A stretch of DNA of 64,000 bases. Origin: Dryomyza anilis (Eukaryota > Arthropoda > Insecta > Diptera > Dryomyzidae). The DNA is taken from positions 950,501-1,014,500 of the forward strand of contig OX638133.1 of the NCBI GenBank assembly GCA_951804985.1, given 5' to 3'. The position numbers and the translations under genes were made by a program. Shown here piece by piece: positions 23,893-36,303 of this stretch; positions within the stretch are counted from its first letter, which is position 1; each line of letters starts with the position of its first letter. Under the pieces are notes generated by a model, which was not told where the DNA came from, did not search any database, and saw only the letters and a program-made list of their open reading frames with translations.

Positions 23893-24380
23893 TTACATTA
23901 CTAAAATCATCAAAAATCATCATAATAAAATAAAGATAAAATTCTATCAATATTTTCTTTCTTCAATAAGAACACATTATTTTCTGTTTTGCAGTTTTCA
24001 GTGCAAGTTTAAACTCAGTTTAACCTTTTCGACATTTTTAACACGTCAATTGTTCCTATTCAAAAAGAATATTTGTTAAATTTTTGAGACAAAAAGCCAA
24101 TTATTAGTCATTTAATTTGACTTATTAAATATGTGTCATATGTTGACTATAGATAAAATTATATCTAGTTTAAACTAAGTTTAACTTCAAGATGTGACTG
24201 TAATACTGGATTAGATAAAAACATAATTATTTTGGAAAATATGAAAATGTTGACTCAGCAACTACATATATAAAAATTGTCTATACCTTAATAGATAATT
24301 ACTCTTATCAGGATGTTCTTGTAATTAGTCGGGTTATGACAAGAAAACCATTCAATGATCACTACATAATAGTGGCTCTA

Positions 24381-24615
24381 CACTCAGAAAATAAATATTA
24401 AAATTGGTCAATAGGACAATTATTGATTGAAAAGTATACAAAAACTAAATATTTTCATGTAAACACAAAAACTATTTAAAAGTATTTAATAGTATTTTGT
24501 AGTACTTAATGGGATTTACCTATTAAAATAATAATTTATACTAGTATATATATCCTATTATCCTATTATATATAATAGCAAAAAACTATTGATTTTATAG
24601 TATTATTTCTGAGTG
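24381..24615. mobile_element. mariner-like MITE, copy 1 (235 bp)
   Basis: The ends CACTCAGAAAATAA and TTATTTCTGAGTG are inverted repeats, each flanked by TA (24379-24380, 24616-24617). Internal blocks ATTAAAATTGGTCAATAGGA and TTAAAATAATAATTTAT are shared with the element at 49952-50170. The TA duplication and short inverted ends point to a Tc1/mariner-type non-autonomous element. Confidence 0.7.
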
Positions 24616-24640
24616 TAGAATAATATTATAATATAATATA

Positions 24641-24840
24641 ATAGTTTGGCACTACAGTCCTTTAAGAACTTAGGCCGAGCTCTCTCACCATTTAGAGCTG
24701 TGCGTGTTATATTTGTACTCAAAGTGGTGGGACCAGTTTATTGCCGAATCCGAACGGCGGGTGAGAGCTTTTCATAGGCAATGTTTTACTCTCGTAGGTT
24801 TGTCATTTACTGCCGAGAGGTAGCGCGGTATAGAAAAATG
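24641..24840 (-). mobile_element. SINE-like retroposon, copy 2
   Basis: About 200 bp closely similar to 14603-14805, in the same orientation, with an AT-rich TTATA tail at its minus-strand 3' end. It lacks the B-box head present in copy 1, so it is 5'-truncated. It sits 23 bp from the mariner-like MITE, which may have been a preferred AT-rich target. Confidence 0.55.
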
Positions 24841-26926
24841 TTCACTGAGCTCCCGCGGCTATTAACTAGGGAAATTTATTATTATTTCTGACAACTTTTG
24901 ATCGATGACGTCAATATATTTTTTGAATGATTATAAAAAGTTGATCTACTCTTAAAAATAAAGTTTTTTTTGGTTAAGATGTTTAATTAATTATTTTGCT
25001 ATAACCTTTTGAATTATGGTCATTTTTTAGCATTTTATTTATATTAATTAATATGAACTGGTATTGATGAAGAAGTAAAAAGTAGCAGTTGGTTTATCAA
25101 AAGTTTTTTTGTGCTCGATAACGCCTCAGACCAAGTGTCATTTTCGCAAATAACTTGGCCAATATATGTTATCAGTTTTATATATTTTTTTTTGTTTTTA
25201 ATTTTCCTATAATTGAAACAAATGCGGATGTGGCCGAGTACGTTCTCTTTACCACGATTCACAGCTGTTCTTATCAGCTGAGTGCAAACTACAAAATATC
25301 GATTTCCGATTGGATTCAACAGAAAACTGTCATAAATAAAATAAAAACGTAAGCACACAATTTTCAGAATTGCATAAATTGAGGAAAACATTCATTTTGT
25401 TGCAATATAAGTACTTTTATTGGAATTGCCATAAATATGTCCGTCAAACCTTGAATGTGCCACATCTACCCCACATTGAAGCCACGCAATACTCAATTTA
25501 CGAGCTCTTCAGTCTCGGGTCAACGTCAACCTTCGACCATCCGGCACATCAATTGAACGAAATGTGTAATTTACGATTATTTCAATTTCAGAATTAAACT
25601 AATTTGCGTACGTCAACACTCTGCATACAAAGTGAACACAAAAAAAATCGTAATTATTGCGGCAATATTTTCCGTATAGTTCTAATTAACAAATAAACAA
25701 ATATAAAAGCAAATAAAATATTTCGCTAAACAAATAAAATTGTTCTACTCATGTGAACGCAATCTCCAAAAAACCAAAAAAAAATCCGTGCGTTTTGTAT
25801 TTTTCTTTTTTTTTTATTAGACGCGTCTATAAATTTCGTATTTTATGGCAACATTTAATTATTTGCCATAATTGTCAAAACATTCAATTAGCAGCACGCC
25901 ATGCCACATGCGAATCGATACAATTTTATTATTTGAATTTCTTAAATAAACACAAAATAAAATAATGTTTCGAGATACAGTTTATTCATCCCATCCGTCT
26001 TCTGTGTCTGATAGATATGCGTTGGTTTTTATTATTTTTACAGTTGTGCAAATTGTTTTGAATAGAATTGCGCTATTTTTTTATTGTAAATATTCGGGTG
26101 ACTTGAATGGAACGAATGTCGACGGCTGTGTCTCCTCGTAATTGTCGTAATTTTTATTATTATTATTTTTTGTTTCAATTAATAGCGCCACGTGAAATCA
26201 ATTGACATATGGTACCGCCAACAAAATAATTTCTACCCAAGGCTCCAAACTCTGTTCGAGATGATGGATTGGGTGCGGACCAATTTAGAATCGTGAAATA
26301 CACAAACAATTGTCGTAGTAGTTATTAAACTAACTAAGAACAACTTATCTCCTTAAAACGTAAAACGAATTCGTTAGAAATTAGTTAGAAATTCGAGTGA
26401 CGGAACGACGATGAAATGAACAACACTTTAATTAATTGCGCAGAAAAAAATTCGACGATATTTTTTTGAATTTGATAGATTTTTAAAAAAATAAAAATAG
26501 AGAAATGATACGAAAGAACAGATGATGCGAAAGAACAGATGAAACTAATTAAATAGGTTACGTGATACCAATTTGTAGACGAAGTGACTCCAAACGCTTC
26601 GTCTTTCAAGACATGATTCGTTTTATGTTATAGGGACATTAGTTGTTCTAGTAGTAGATGAAATAAAATTTAAGAAATAAAATTTGAAAGATTAGCATGT
26701 TCTCATCAATGAAAGCTAATATTGGTAATTTTTAAATATATTCTGCAATTTTTTTCAGAACTAAATTCAAATATTTGACAAGGAAATCGAATTGCATAAG
26801 TTCCACTGAATTTAAACGAATTAGATTCAGTTGAAATACGTGTATTTTGTATTGGAAAATCGGAAATTGTAATAAAAAATAAGTACGATCGAATTTAGAT
26901 TTGAATATGAATTAAATTTTAATGTT
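24841..26926. other. AT-rich intronic sequence, no gene seen
   Basis: A frame of 115 codons on the minus strand (25044-25391) and shorter frames on the plus strand lack start or splice support. Nothing else recognised. Confidence 0.4.
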
Positions 26927-27209
26927 CACACAGAAAACTGTTGCGGCAACCAACTAAATTGCCCTACCGAATCTGATAAAGTAGTTGTAACAACCTCTTA
27001 ATTCGGTTGTGGCAACCTTCTAGTCGTTGAGCATAAGGTTGTGACAACCTTCTAGTCGTTAAGCATGAGGTTGTGGCAACCTCTAAATCAGTGATCACGA
27101 GGTTGTGACGTTCATTTTAATGACATGAGGTTACAACAAATGTATTTCGGTTGCAACACTGAAACGTTGGTTCAATTAACCTCATGCCAAAAGAGGATTT
27201 TTCTGTGTG
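26927..27209. mobile_element. CACAGAAAA-family element, full-length copy (283 bp)
   Basis: It begins CACACAGAAAAC and ends GATTTTTCTGTGTG, which are inverted repeats. The interior has four degenerate units containing GGTTGTGGCAACC-like near-palindromes separated by TCTAGTCGTTGAGCAT. No ORF. The right-hand half (AACCTCATGCCAAAAGAG) is found inverted at 33690-33715 and again at about 45820-45840. Confidence 0.65.
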
Positions 27210-28309
27210 TTGGAAACAAATAATTGAAAATTTTAAAATGTTGTGGTTGAGCTTTACCTTAACAACATCATTATAAAACCACAAAGCTTCATAAGTCATA
27301 TAATTTTCGAAGAACCATCTGACTTAATATTTTCCAGAAGATTAATTAATTCATTTTTTTTCTTTTTGTTTTGTTTTCTTCAAGATTAATTTATTTTCTT
27401 CCACATTCTACAAAGCAGAATTAATTAACATGCATTTCATGTATTGTTATTATTTAAATAAACAATTAAAACGCACTTGCGAGATAATAAATAAACAGCT
27501 GATAATTTTATATTTATTTTGTATATAGTATGACTGTCTGCCTGTTGTCTTCGTTTTGCGTCCGTCCGTCCATCTATTTGTCTGTCCCATCATCGAACTG
27601 TTTACGTACACTTTATCAGTGCAGACAGACATTGTCAAAATAAAAATAAATAAAAATTTCCCCAAAAATAATAATTAATTCAGCTGGCATCACGAAGAAA
27701 GCATAATTTTGTGTACCAGTGAAACAGTTGAAGTTAATTGCGTGTCTCTTGTCGTGCAGTGCCTTCAATGCATTTCAATTAAAAGACGGTATCTCCGATA
27801 GACCTTTCAGACCTTAGGGCCTACTGTTTATTTGGGCACACTGCTATTTGTTCAGAGGCTAATAAGCCATGCTACGCACGCGTGTGTCATTCAATTAAAA
27901 CGAAAACAAATTCTGTTCTAATTCCTTTCGGTTACATTAGTGTAATTGAAAGAATTCTTATTTCGGTTTTGGTTCGCCCAACAAATATAGTTATATATTA
28001 CCCCGTGGGTTTTTTGCCCAGCAAGCAATTAAAGGGTTTTATGCGGGTAATCCTAACATTACATCGTAACCATTACATAGTTCTTACCAACCCTAATTGT
28101 CTTTTTTTTAAAGGGACAATCATTTTGTATTAATATGTATCTGGTATAATAGTATCTACTATAAAATACCTATAGCGATATTATTGTTGAAATTACATTC
28201 AAAATACTATATTTTGATTGCGATAATCATTTATAATTGCAATCATTGCCGAGATCATGACGAAACCATATTTTTCTCTGCGTGTAAAAATTATAAATGA
28301 ATGTTTTTG
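27210..28309. other. AT-rich intronic sequence, no gene seen
   Basis: CGTCCGTCCGTCC-type simple motifs near 27550-27590. No gene. Confidence 0.4.
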
Positions 28310-28710
28310 GAAATACTATTCATTAAAATGGGTTGGTAACGAAATTCCGAATGTGAAGCAACATTGATGAATCTACTCGCGAATTATATATATTAAAATT
28401 TCATTAAATTGGTAACGAAATTGCGAATTCAAAATCCCGCAAAATAAAATCCCGAAAACCAAAATCCCGCCGCGACAAAATCTCGAAATCAAAATCACGC
28501 CGCGTCAAAATCCCGAAATACTTGTATTGCGATGTAAAGCAACATTGATTAATTCTCTCGCGGATTATATATATTAAAATTTTCGAGATTTACCTAATCG
28601 CGATTGTTTATTATTCGGGATTTTGGTTGTATTTTATTTTTGGGATTTTTATTTCGGGATTTTATCGCGGCGGGATTGTGAAATTCGGGATTTAGTCATT
28701 ATCCCCATTA
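28310..28710. repeat. foldback repeat with AAAATCCCG units
   Basis: At 28428-28515 there are several AAAATCCCG(CCGCG) units. At 28610-28695 the complementary CGGGATTTT units occur, so the block can fold back. A direct repeat of GCAACATTGAT..CTCGCG..ATTATATATATTAAAATTT lies at about 28361 and 28548. It is probably a decayed, non-coding mobile element; its family is unknown. Confidence 0.55.
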
Positions 28711-29959
28711 AAATGTCTTCTCTATATCATCTCAATTAAAACGTATCAACAATAATCCATTAGAATCTAGTACTTAACTTCATAACCGAAAAAACACGAC
28801 TCAATACTTTAATATTCAGCTATAATCGAGATTATCTATAAAATTACTTCATTAAAATTTACAAAATAATGCAATTTTAAACTCAATTTTTTTTTTTTTT
28901 TTTCATTTTGTGCCCTTTAAACATTTCAATTGTTTCGAAACTTCGTTGATTGCCAAAGAGTTTGCAGCGATTTGTTTATGGCATGTGCTCCAAATGCTCA
29001 TAAAGTTTAACGTAATTTCAAAAAAAGCGAAAAAAAAAACGTTTAACGTAATACAAATTCTTTTATTTATTTTTGTTGTTATCTTTTGTGTAATTCTTCG
29101 TGCATTCTTCGAGCCACTAAACAAATTTATGTTAATTTTTAATTTTATGTCTTTTTTTCATATCTTCTATTTTCACATTCTAACTGCTTTTTTTTTGATA
29201 AAAACAACTACGAACTACGAGGAAAAAGTACATAAAATAATAAGAAGCAGCCACGGAATTTAACCTTTTTACCGTTTTGTGCTTATTTATTACTATTATT
29301 ATTATTATTATCTTGACTTACGGTAACTCGAACTCAGAACCCAGAACCAAAAAGTCAAGTGCTCGCTGGGTGGTTGGCGGTTCGTTCTATTGTTGCCCGC
29401 AGTTCACCTTTTTCTCTAAAAGTAGCTGCAAATGAAGCCATTATAAGCGAAATGCAAAATGGTAACAACAGCGATTATTTTTGTGTTTATTGCACCCGCT
29501 AATTGCTGCCATTTTTTACTTTTTCCATATCTATTTTTACTTTTTTTTGTTTTTAGCTCTTCTAATCTTTCATTTTTGCCTGGCATTAACTTCTTTTTTG
29601 TTATTACTGCTGCTATGCAAATTGTCTGCTGGTGCGTCATTTTTTTTTTGTTGCATACGAACCTCCTGTTGCCTTTTATGAGCTCACCTGCTGCTCACTA
29701 TGGAACCTCTTTAGAGTTTTTTTTTCTCTTTACTCATGTGACTTCGTCCAAAGTTTGAGGATCTAGGGAACGGGTAAACTACGTTGATATGCTTGGCTGC
29801 TCAATGGAATGCATGATGGCGATGACATCTGGTGACATCTATAGGGTGAATGTACTTGAATTCGCATCCGTATTCGCACATTTATCGCTATAAATGGCGT
29901 ATTTTCAAAGACTTTCGTCAGACCCGACTTTTTTCTGTCTCCGGAAGATATACATGACC
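28711..29959. other. AT-rich intronic sequence, no gene seen
   Basis: T-rich tracts produce several hydrophobic open frames (28910-29263, 29459-29758) with no start, splice or compositional support. An (ATT)n run lies at about 29290-29312. Confidence 0.4.
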
Positions 29960-30515
29960 TGATCATGTCGTCACTATCATGCCAAAGAGGGCGAATGTGT
30001 AATTTTTGACATTTGCGTTTTTTTTTACATTTTTGAATGTAGTTCTTCCTCCTTCTTTTGTGTACTGCGTCACAGAAGACAAAACCAAAAGAGCGAATTC
30101 GAAAAATTGAAAATCTTGTCATGCCAGAAGGGCGAATCTTTTAGTTTTTTTGCCATAACTTTTTATTGGTATATAAAATAGGGGTATGAAGGCATAGGTG
30201 TTTAAAAAGCACCTATCGATCATCATCATTATTTTAAAATATATTTTTTTAATTTATAGCATTTCCCGGAAAAATATTGATGCCAATCGATAGGTGCTTT
30301 AAAATGAAACAATTAATACCCTTACACCACTATTTTATCTTGCACCAATAAAGAGTTATAGCAACGAAAAGATTCGCCCTTTTGGCATGAAAAGATTTAA
30401 AATTTTTCGTTTTTTTTTGCTATATCTCTTTATTTGTGCAAGATAAAATATTAGTGTGAAGGCATTAATTGTTTGTTTTTAAAGCACCTATCGATTGGCA
30501 TCATTATTAAAAAAT
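29960..30515. repeat. hairpin repeat family, copy B (with extra arm)
   Basis: It has the same blocks as copy A: CATGCCAAAGAGGGCGAAT, TTTTTTGCCATAACTTTTTA, AGCACCTATCGAT and their inverse. A third arm then follows (30410-30500) in direct orientation, including TTAATTGTTTGTTTTTAAAG. This looks like nested or compound insertion of the same element. Confidence 0.65.
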
Positions 30516-31304
30516 ATTTCACACACATTTTTGAATTCGATAAGAAAATGAAACATTTTTCCAAGCGAGCTCGGGGAATTACATATATATAGCTTGTGTA
30601 TTTTTTACAAAATTCGAATAAAAAACTAATATTTGTAAAATTTCCTCAAAAGTTTAAGCGTTGCATTTAACCAAAAACCATTGGGCATGAAATGAAGTTA
30701 AATAATTTAATTTGAATACAGCACATTAACAAATCATAAAAAAATATATAAAAATTTTGCACTTGGCTGCATCATTATGAAATAAGTTTTGCATATGTTT
30801 TACTGTTGAATATTTGTAAAAAGTGCCGCATTCATTTCAGTCGGGCTTTTCGTACTTCGTTGACCTCTTGACAGACAGCAGACGTCAAATCTGGCACTTC
30901 CTGCTGCTGCTGTCACAGATGATGCGCCCAAAACAACGAAAAAGAAGAAAAACGAAGAAAGTATCAACAGCAGCGCCATAAAAAGTCGGTCATAATTTTG
31001 TGAAAATTTCACAAATTATTTTTTAATTCAAAATTCGAAAACTACAACAAAAAACAAAACGCAAGCATTTAATATGGCTCCAAGTTGACTTAAGCTTTAA
31101 GCTGAGTTTTCATTTTTACATTTTTTCTGTTTTGTTTTGTATTTTTTTTTTCGTTAGTCTGTAATACGAAAATTGTTTTGACACACATAATACAATTTTT
31201 TGTTTTTTGGGTCATGCGCCGCTGCATGTAACAAATATTTCTACGTCGCTTTAATTTAGTTTTAATTTTAGTTAATACAATTTTAATTCACTAAATAAAA
31301 ACAT
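30516..31304. other. AT-rich intronic sequence, no gene seen
   Basis: No recognisable features before the pyrimidine tract that leads to the recursive-type site at 31326. Confidence 0.4.
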
Positions 31305-31332
31305 ATTTTTTTCTGTTTCTTTGCAGGTAACT
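31305..31332 (+). other. candidate recursive splice site (ratchet point 1)
   Basis: A T-rich tract (TTTTTTCTGTTTCTTTGCAG) ends at 31326 and is followed directly by GTAACT. Splicing the upstream exon here would regenerate a 5' splice site. GTAACT is weaker than the ideal GTAAGT. The following exon-like 56 nt with a better donor (31383) matches an RS-exon arrangement. Confidence 0.45.
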
Positions 31333-31382
31333 AATATTTTAAATATTTTATTCAAGTGTATATTAAAAACAACGAAAACATG
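31327..31382 (+). other. candidate RS-exon or leader exon ending in ATG
   Basis: 56 nt bounded by the acceptor at 31326 and the donor ATG|GTAAGC at 31383. The segment has stops in its frames and then AACGAAAACATG, an excellent fly start context, with the ATG as its last three bases. Used as a leader exon, it would supply only an initiator Met in phase 0, a different phase from the other first-exon candidates. Used as an RS-exon, it would normally be skipped after recursive splicing. Both readings are inference from splice motifs. Confidence 0.4.
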
Positions 31383-31960
31383 GTAAGCTTTTGAATTTAT
31401 AATCCATCGGCCAAAGCGCCTTTAGACTTTAGAACATTTCCTGCTGCTCACATTTGGAAACCTGATGCTAATCCGCAGCACAAGTCAAAAAAATACAATT
31501 TTTATTAATTTTTTCTGCGCAGATGTTGCGAAAGACAAATTAGCATCGCGGCTCTAATCAGGCTTTAGGCACGTTCTGCGCAGCTGTGTCTGTCAGTTGC
31601 TGCGCAGGCGCAAATGTTCCCGCTACATTTTGTTGCCGTTTGTTTATTATTTTATTTGTATACTGCCCTGCCCTTCGAACAAGTTGCTCGCCGCCAACGG
31701 GTCTCAAATTTCTACATAAGGCTAAATAAAACGGTTACAAATGACAGAAACGCAGGAAATTCAGTTGAGCAGTTTACAGAAGGTTATACCGAGAAAATAA
31801 CACTTGAAATAATTTGAGCTAAATACAGAACACGTCAACGAAAAAATACATTATTAAAAAAAACCGATTTACATTCAAAAGCAAATGTTTTTGTTTTTTT
31901 CCGAGTACGTTCTTCACATAATTAAAAAAAATGCTTAAAACCGAAACAATACAGTTTCTG
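31383..31960. other. intronic sequence, no gene seen
   Basis: Slightly GC-richer at 31430-31700. A frame at 31614-31817 lacks an initiation or splice context strong enough to report as a gene. Confidence 0.4.
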
Positions 31961-32053
31961 CAATATGTAGTAAATTAATTTCTAATACATTCTGTAGCAA
32001 ATGTAGCAATATGTAGAACATTAATTTATAATACATTGTGTAGCAAAATTGAG
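31961..32053 (+). repeat. two-copy direct repeat, 46-bp period
   Basis: CAATATGTAG occurs at 31961 and 32007, each followed by similar (A)TTAATTT..TAATACATT.TGTAGCAAA sequence. Confidence 0.6.
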
Positions 32054-32439
32054 GAAATTAATTGCAAATGTAGTTAAAAAACTAACAACAAAATTTCAAA
32101 ACATAGACATAAATATAGTAAATTTTACTACATTTATTTGTCATTTTTTGAGTTTACGCATATTTAAAACTTTTAAATATAAATTTAATTAGTACTGTAA
32201 TATGTTATAATGAATTTCATTGAAATCCGATTTGGATAAGCTTAGATAACGCTAACACTTTCCATTTTGTGATACATAATTCCAGTTATAATGCACTTTT
32301 AAATTTATATCTACTTCCTGTATTAACAAACGACCGATGAAACGAAAATTTGACGTAAAACGAATTTGGATTTCAGCCCAAATAACAATTCCTACAGTAT
32401 CTAGCCATTTTTAATAGTCACATGTCGAGTAACTCGCAA

Positions 32440-32700
32440 ACGATGTCACGCACTTTCCGACCAGAAACTAGCCAGTTAAGCTCTTCGATTTCTGGGCAAT
32501 GTTCTATCAGTTACCGACCAGTTCATGACTAGTTTTACTCGCATACATCTACTCTTCAAATTCTTACCAGTACCTACCAGTTTTTGACTAGTTTTACTGT
32601 CGGCGATATACTCTTCAAATCCTTTCCAGAAACCGACAAGATTTCAACTAATTTTCACTCTTCAAATTCCTATGAGAAACTTATCAGTATTTGAGTTGCC
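32440..32700 (+). repeat. degenerate minisatellite
   Basis: Recurring ACTCTTCAAAT (about 32569, 32609 and 32664), ACCAGT and GACTAGTTTTACT blocks, in units of roughly 50-70 bp. Copies are diverged, so this is an old local amplification. Confidence 0.5.
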
Positions 32701-33679
32701 TTGTAAATTGTTGCTTGGAATGTTATTTGACTTTTAGAACATAGATTTTTTTTTAATTACGTTACTTTCGTCTAATACGCAGAAATACAGAAAAGGCCTA
32801 ACCCATTATAACGTAAAATGAAACGAAATCGTCATAAAAGTCAGGAATATCAGTGACAGAATTTATTTTAAGTAATTAAAAAAAAAACGAAAAAATGAAC
32901 AAGTACAAAAATTCTGTCACTTGTGCGTCTGGTGGTTTTTGACGAATTCGTTTTGGTTTTACGTTATAGAGAGGTAACTTTATTTTTTTTTTATATTTAT
33001 ATCAATTTTGTATATTTTAATTTTTTATTATATTAATTTTTTAATTTTACATTTTTATTTATTATTTTTCAATATCCTAAAAATATATTACAACGTTTAG
33101 AATTTTTTTTTTAAATATTATATTAATTTTTGTACTCTTTTATTACTCTCAGTGAAACACTGCTCAGAGCCAATACTCAGTCTGAATTGTGAGCAACATG
33201 CTGAGGGTAAAAATTGGTACAAAGCGAAGGTCCACCTTTGCCCAGAGTCAGCAACTAGCTGGCTGACAGCTAATAAATAATAGAGACGCTTTGAAATTCT
33301 TCAGCGCAATAAGAGCCGCCTCAAAGGCTTGGAGACGAGTCGAGACGATCGGTTGGCTCTATAGCGGCTGCTTTTAATGGCAAATGGCTGTGTAATGCAT
33401 GCAATTTGTGCTAAGAACTCCGTATGAAATGATTTTATGCCTCGTGCATATCGGCCTTTTGTTTTGTTTCTACGGCTGCTGCTTTTTAGCAGCACAGTAG
33501 CTGACTGATGGTGAATCAGAGAATAAAGAGGGGGAGTAGAATGCTAAACTCGAACCTCTAATCAGTAATGCAACCTCTAAAATTAAACAGAATTTTATTA
33601 AAATTTTAAAATATGATTATAATATGATAAAAGACCAATTTGAATTATCTTAAAAACATCACGTGTTAGAATAAAACTA
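32701..33679. other. AT-rich intronic sequence, no gene seen
   Basis: GAATTCGTTTT/AAAACGAATTT motifs around 32350 and 32943 are inverted. A GC-richer patch at 33230-33500 has no gene signal. Confidence 0.4.
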
Positions 33680-34701
33680 CACACAGAAAAATACTCTTTT
33701 GGCATGAGGTTAATTGAACCAACGTTTCAGTATTGCAATCAAAATACATTTGTTGTAACCTCATGTCATTAAAATGAACGTACCTTATTTGACTAAAACA
33801 GAAATGTTAGTCCGCGCAACTGCACGTTCGGTTGTCGTAACCTCATGATTGCATTTTTCATTCTGAAATTGACATTTCATTCTCTCTAGCTAGTGAAATA
33901 TAAAATAAATAAAATAATATCCCTACAAACCAATTGACGATAATTTTTAAATTCGATATGTAAATGATAAATTTTAGATATAAAACTTAAAGTATTTGAA
34001 AATTTAATTGCGTCTTCTTTAGAATTTTTGTCAAAAAAAAAAACAAATTCTGAAAAATAAAATTTATTTATCGAAAATAAATCCATTTATGATATCATCT
34101 CGATATCGACAAAAACAATGATATCATTTTAGATAGGTTCGTTTTTATCGAAAACCCTATAGTTTTCGTAACATTATAGATTATCGAAAACGACAATTTG
34201 AGCCTATAAACGATATCGTTTCGATATCGTAAAATTATCGTTTGGTTTGCTGGGATGTGATCATATGTGCGAATGGAAATATTTTTTTTACTGTTTTGGT
34301 TATGAAGAAATAAAATAATAAAGACATGAATGTATCTTTTCATATTGTTTTTTTTTTTTTCAGGGAGCAGGAATTAGTAGATATACTCTTTGAAATTGTG
34401 TGCTTTATATTTACGCTTCTATAATACACATAGAATACTTTACATACATAAGTTTTATAGACATAAATAACATTGTTAAAATAAAATTTCAATTGAAGGT
34501 TTAGAAAACCTCATGCTCACCGATTTAGTGCTTACCACTACCTCTTTTTGCGCGATTTGGAGGTTATCACAACCTCATGCTCACCGACTTGGAGATTGCC
34601 AGAACCTCTTGCTTACAGACTAAAGGTTGCCACAACCGAAATAAGCGATGGTTGCAACTACTAGGGAAAGTTGGTTACCGCAACAAATCAGTTTTCTGTG
34701 G
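33680..34701. mobile_element. CACAGAAAA-family element with ~700-bp interior (inverted relative to 26927)
   Basis: The left end CACACAGAAAAATACTCTT continues into GGCATGAGGTTAATTGAACC, the inverse of the 26927-27209 right half. The right end has GGTTGCCACAACC-type units (34490-34640) and closes GTTTTCTGTG. Between them lies about 650 bp absent from the shorter copy, containing repeated CGATATCG/AACGATATCGTTT motifs and an acceptor-like T-run plus CAG at 34363. Either this is a longer parental form or another element has inserted into it. Confidence 0.5.
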
Positions 34702-35814
34702 TCAAAATTAGCACCCTCAAATTATACAAAAATGTTTGTATGAAAAGCAAAATCGTGTTGATTAGTGTAATTGATAACTCGCTCAAATTGCCTGAATGAA
34801 AAACACACAGATAATAGAAAATAAACAGCATTTTATAATTAAATAATATAACGTAAATGGGGAATTAATCATTTAAAATAAATATGACACCGTTACATTG
34901 GAATGTTGTTAAATGATGACTCCGGAAATTCGTGAGTTTAGTTTCGGAGTATACAAAATAAGCAATAGTTAATTATTTAAAACATCAAAAAAGTGTTGTA
35001 ATAATTTATTTAAAATTAACTATGACAAAATACGTCGTAACCTTATTTTTAGTACCAATATAAATTGCTGTATAAATCTACGTCTTATTTCTAGAAATAA
35101 CGCAAATACCGCACATTCAGAAATAACTCAAAATTGCACAGCGAAACAGAACATGTGGCCGGGCATAAATTCGCCCTATTAAAATTGTATAAATAAATTT
35201 TTCGAAAAATGCTCTGCCAGGCAGGAGACCTCAGAATGGGGACGCCACCGCGCAGCGAATGCCTCATTGCAAGGAATGCAAAACTTTCTTTGGTTCTCTG
35301 TCAGCACCTGCTGCTCATCAGAATTACTGCAATTTTTCTGGCCGCAAAATGTTTAATTTAAGATCGACGCAATATTGCGTTTGGCCAAGCAGCAGAAGAA
35401 GAATTAAAAGAAGCTGGCCTGCTTAAATATGCCACGCAGCAGCTTCCTGCACATTATTCTTCTTTCTTATTGGAAACTACCTCAAATACAAAGAAGCAGC
35501 ACCCTCCGTCCGTCCGGCACATGTTGCGAATATCAATTGGGATCGTCGATCGCTATCAGAGAAATAAACTGCAGGCTGTCAAAAATATTGCCAACAAAAT
35601 ATGTGGTCCTGATGAGCAGCAGCAGCAACAGCGTTGACACCCACTTTAGTACGATTATTAATACATAACGGTATTAATATTCAGTGCAGAGTATATATTT
35701 TTTTATTTTTATTATGCGTACATTTCGCATAAATTTGGCTACAACCGCAGCCAATCATCAAAAATTAAAATAAAAATATTAACTGCCAAAAACAGGCTGA
35801 CGTTGCTTCGTGTC
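34702..35814. other. intronic sequence, no gene seen
   Basis: AT-rich to 35150, then more balanced. An open frame at 35429-35668 begins with ATG but lacks conserved-looking features or splice support. Confidence 0.4.
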
Positions 35815-36057
35815 GTGATCGCCATATTTGCCATATGAAGATCAGCATTGATCATGCCCAAAAAAATCAAAAACACGAAGAAAACCCGTTAGAATGAACT
35901 GTGTGCTCTGGGCAGAAATTGCGAATGAGACTTAAATTGGTGCTGTCTGCGTCTGTGCGTGTCACCTAATGACGGTGATCATTAACATTGATCAGTCGTC
36001 GGGTACATCCCTAGTAGAAATTATATCAGTAGCATGAACGGAAACTGATCAGTTATA

Positions 36058-36303
36058 CACAGAAAAAAAAACCGTCTTCATATTGATTAATTTCGTTTTT
36101 CAAACCATGATTCATTGAATGAAAATTTTTCGATTGAAAAAAAAAAAAAAATAATTCGAAAAAAAAAATGTTTCGGACAATTTTTATTTTTCTAACAACA
36201 TTTTTTTTGGTTCAAAAAACAGTTTTTCAGGACAATTTTTTTTCGAGTGAGAAAACTCATAATATTTATGAATAAAATCATCATATAGAAGATTTTTTCT
36301 GTG
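36058..36303. mobile_element. CACAGAAAA-type MITE with TA target (246 bp)
   Basis: TA|CACAGAAAAAAAAACC at the left and GATTTTTTCTGTG|TA at the right give inverted ends and TA flanks. The interior (CTTCATATTGATTAATTTCG, CATGATTCATTG) recurs at about 48470-48530 in reverse, at 61345-61400 and at 61980-62040. Non-coding, probably Tc1/mariner-related. Confidence 0.6.

Noticed and set aside
29459..29758. 99-codon hydrophobic plus-strand frame resembling a membrane protein
   Set aside because: It comes from T-rich low-complexity DNA (TTT/CTT codons) and lacks splice or promoter support.
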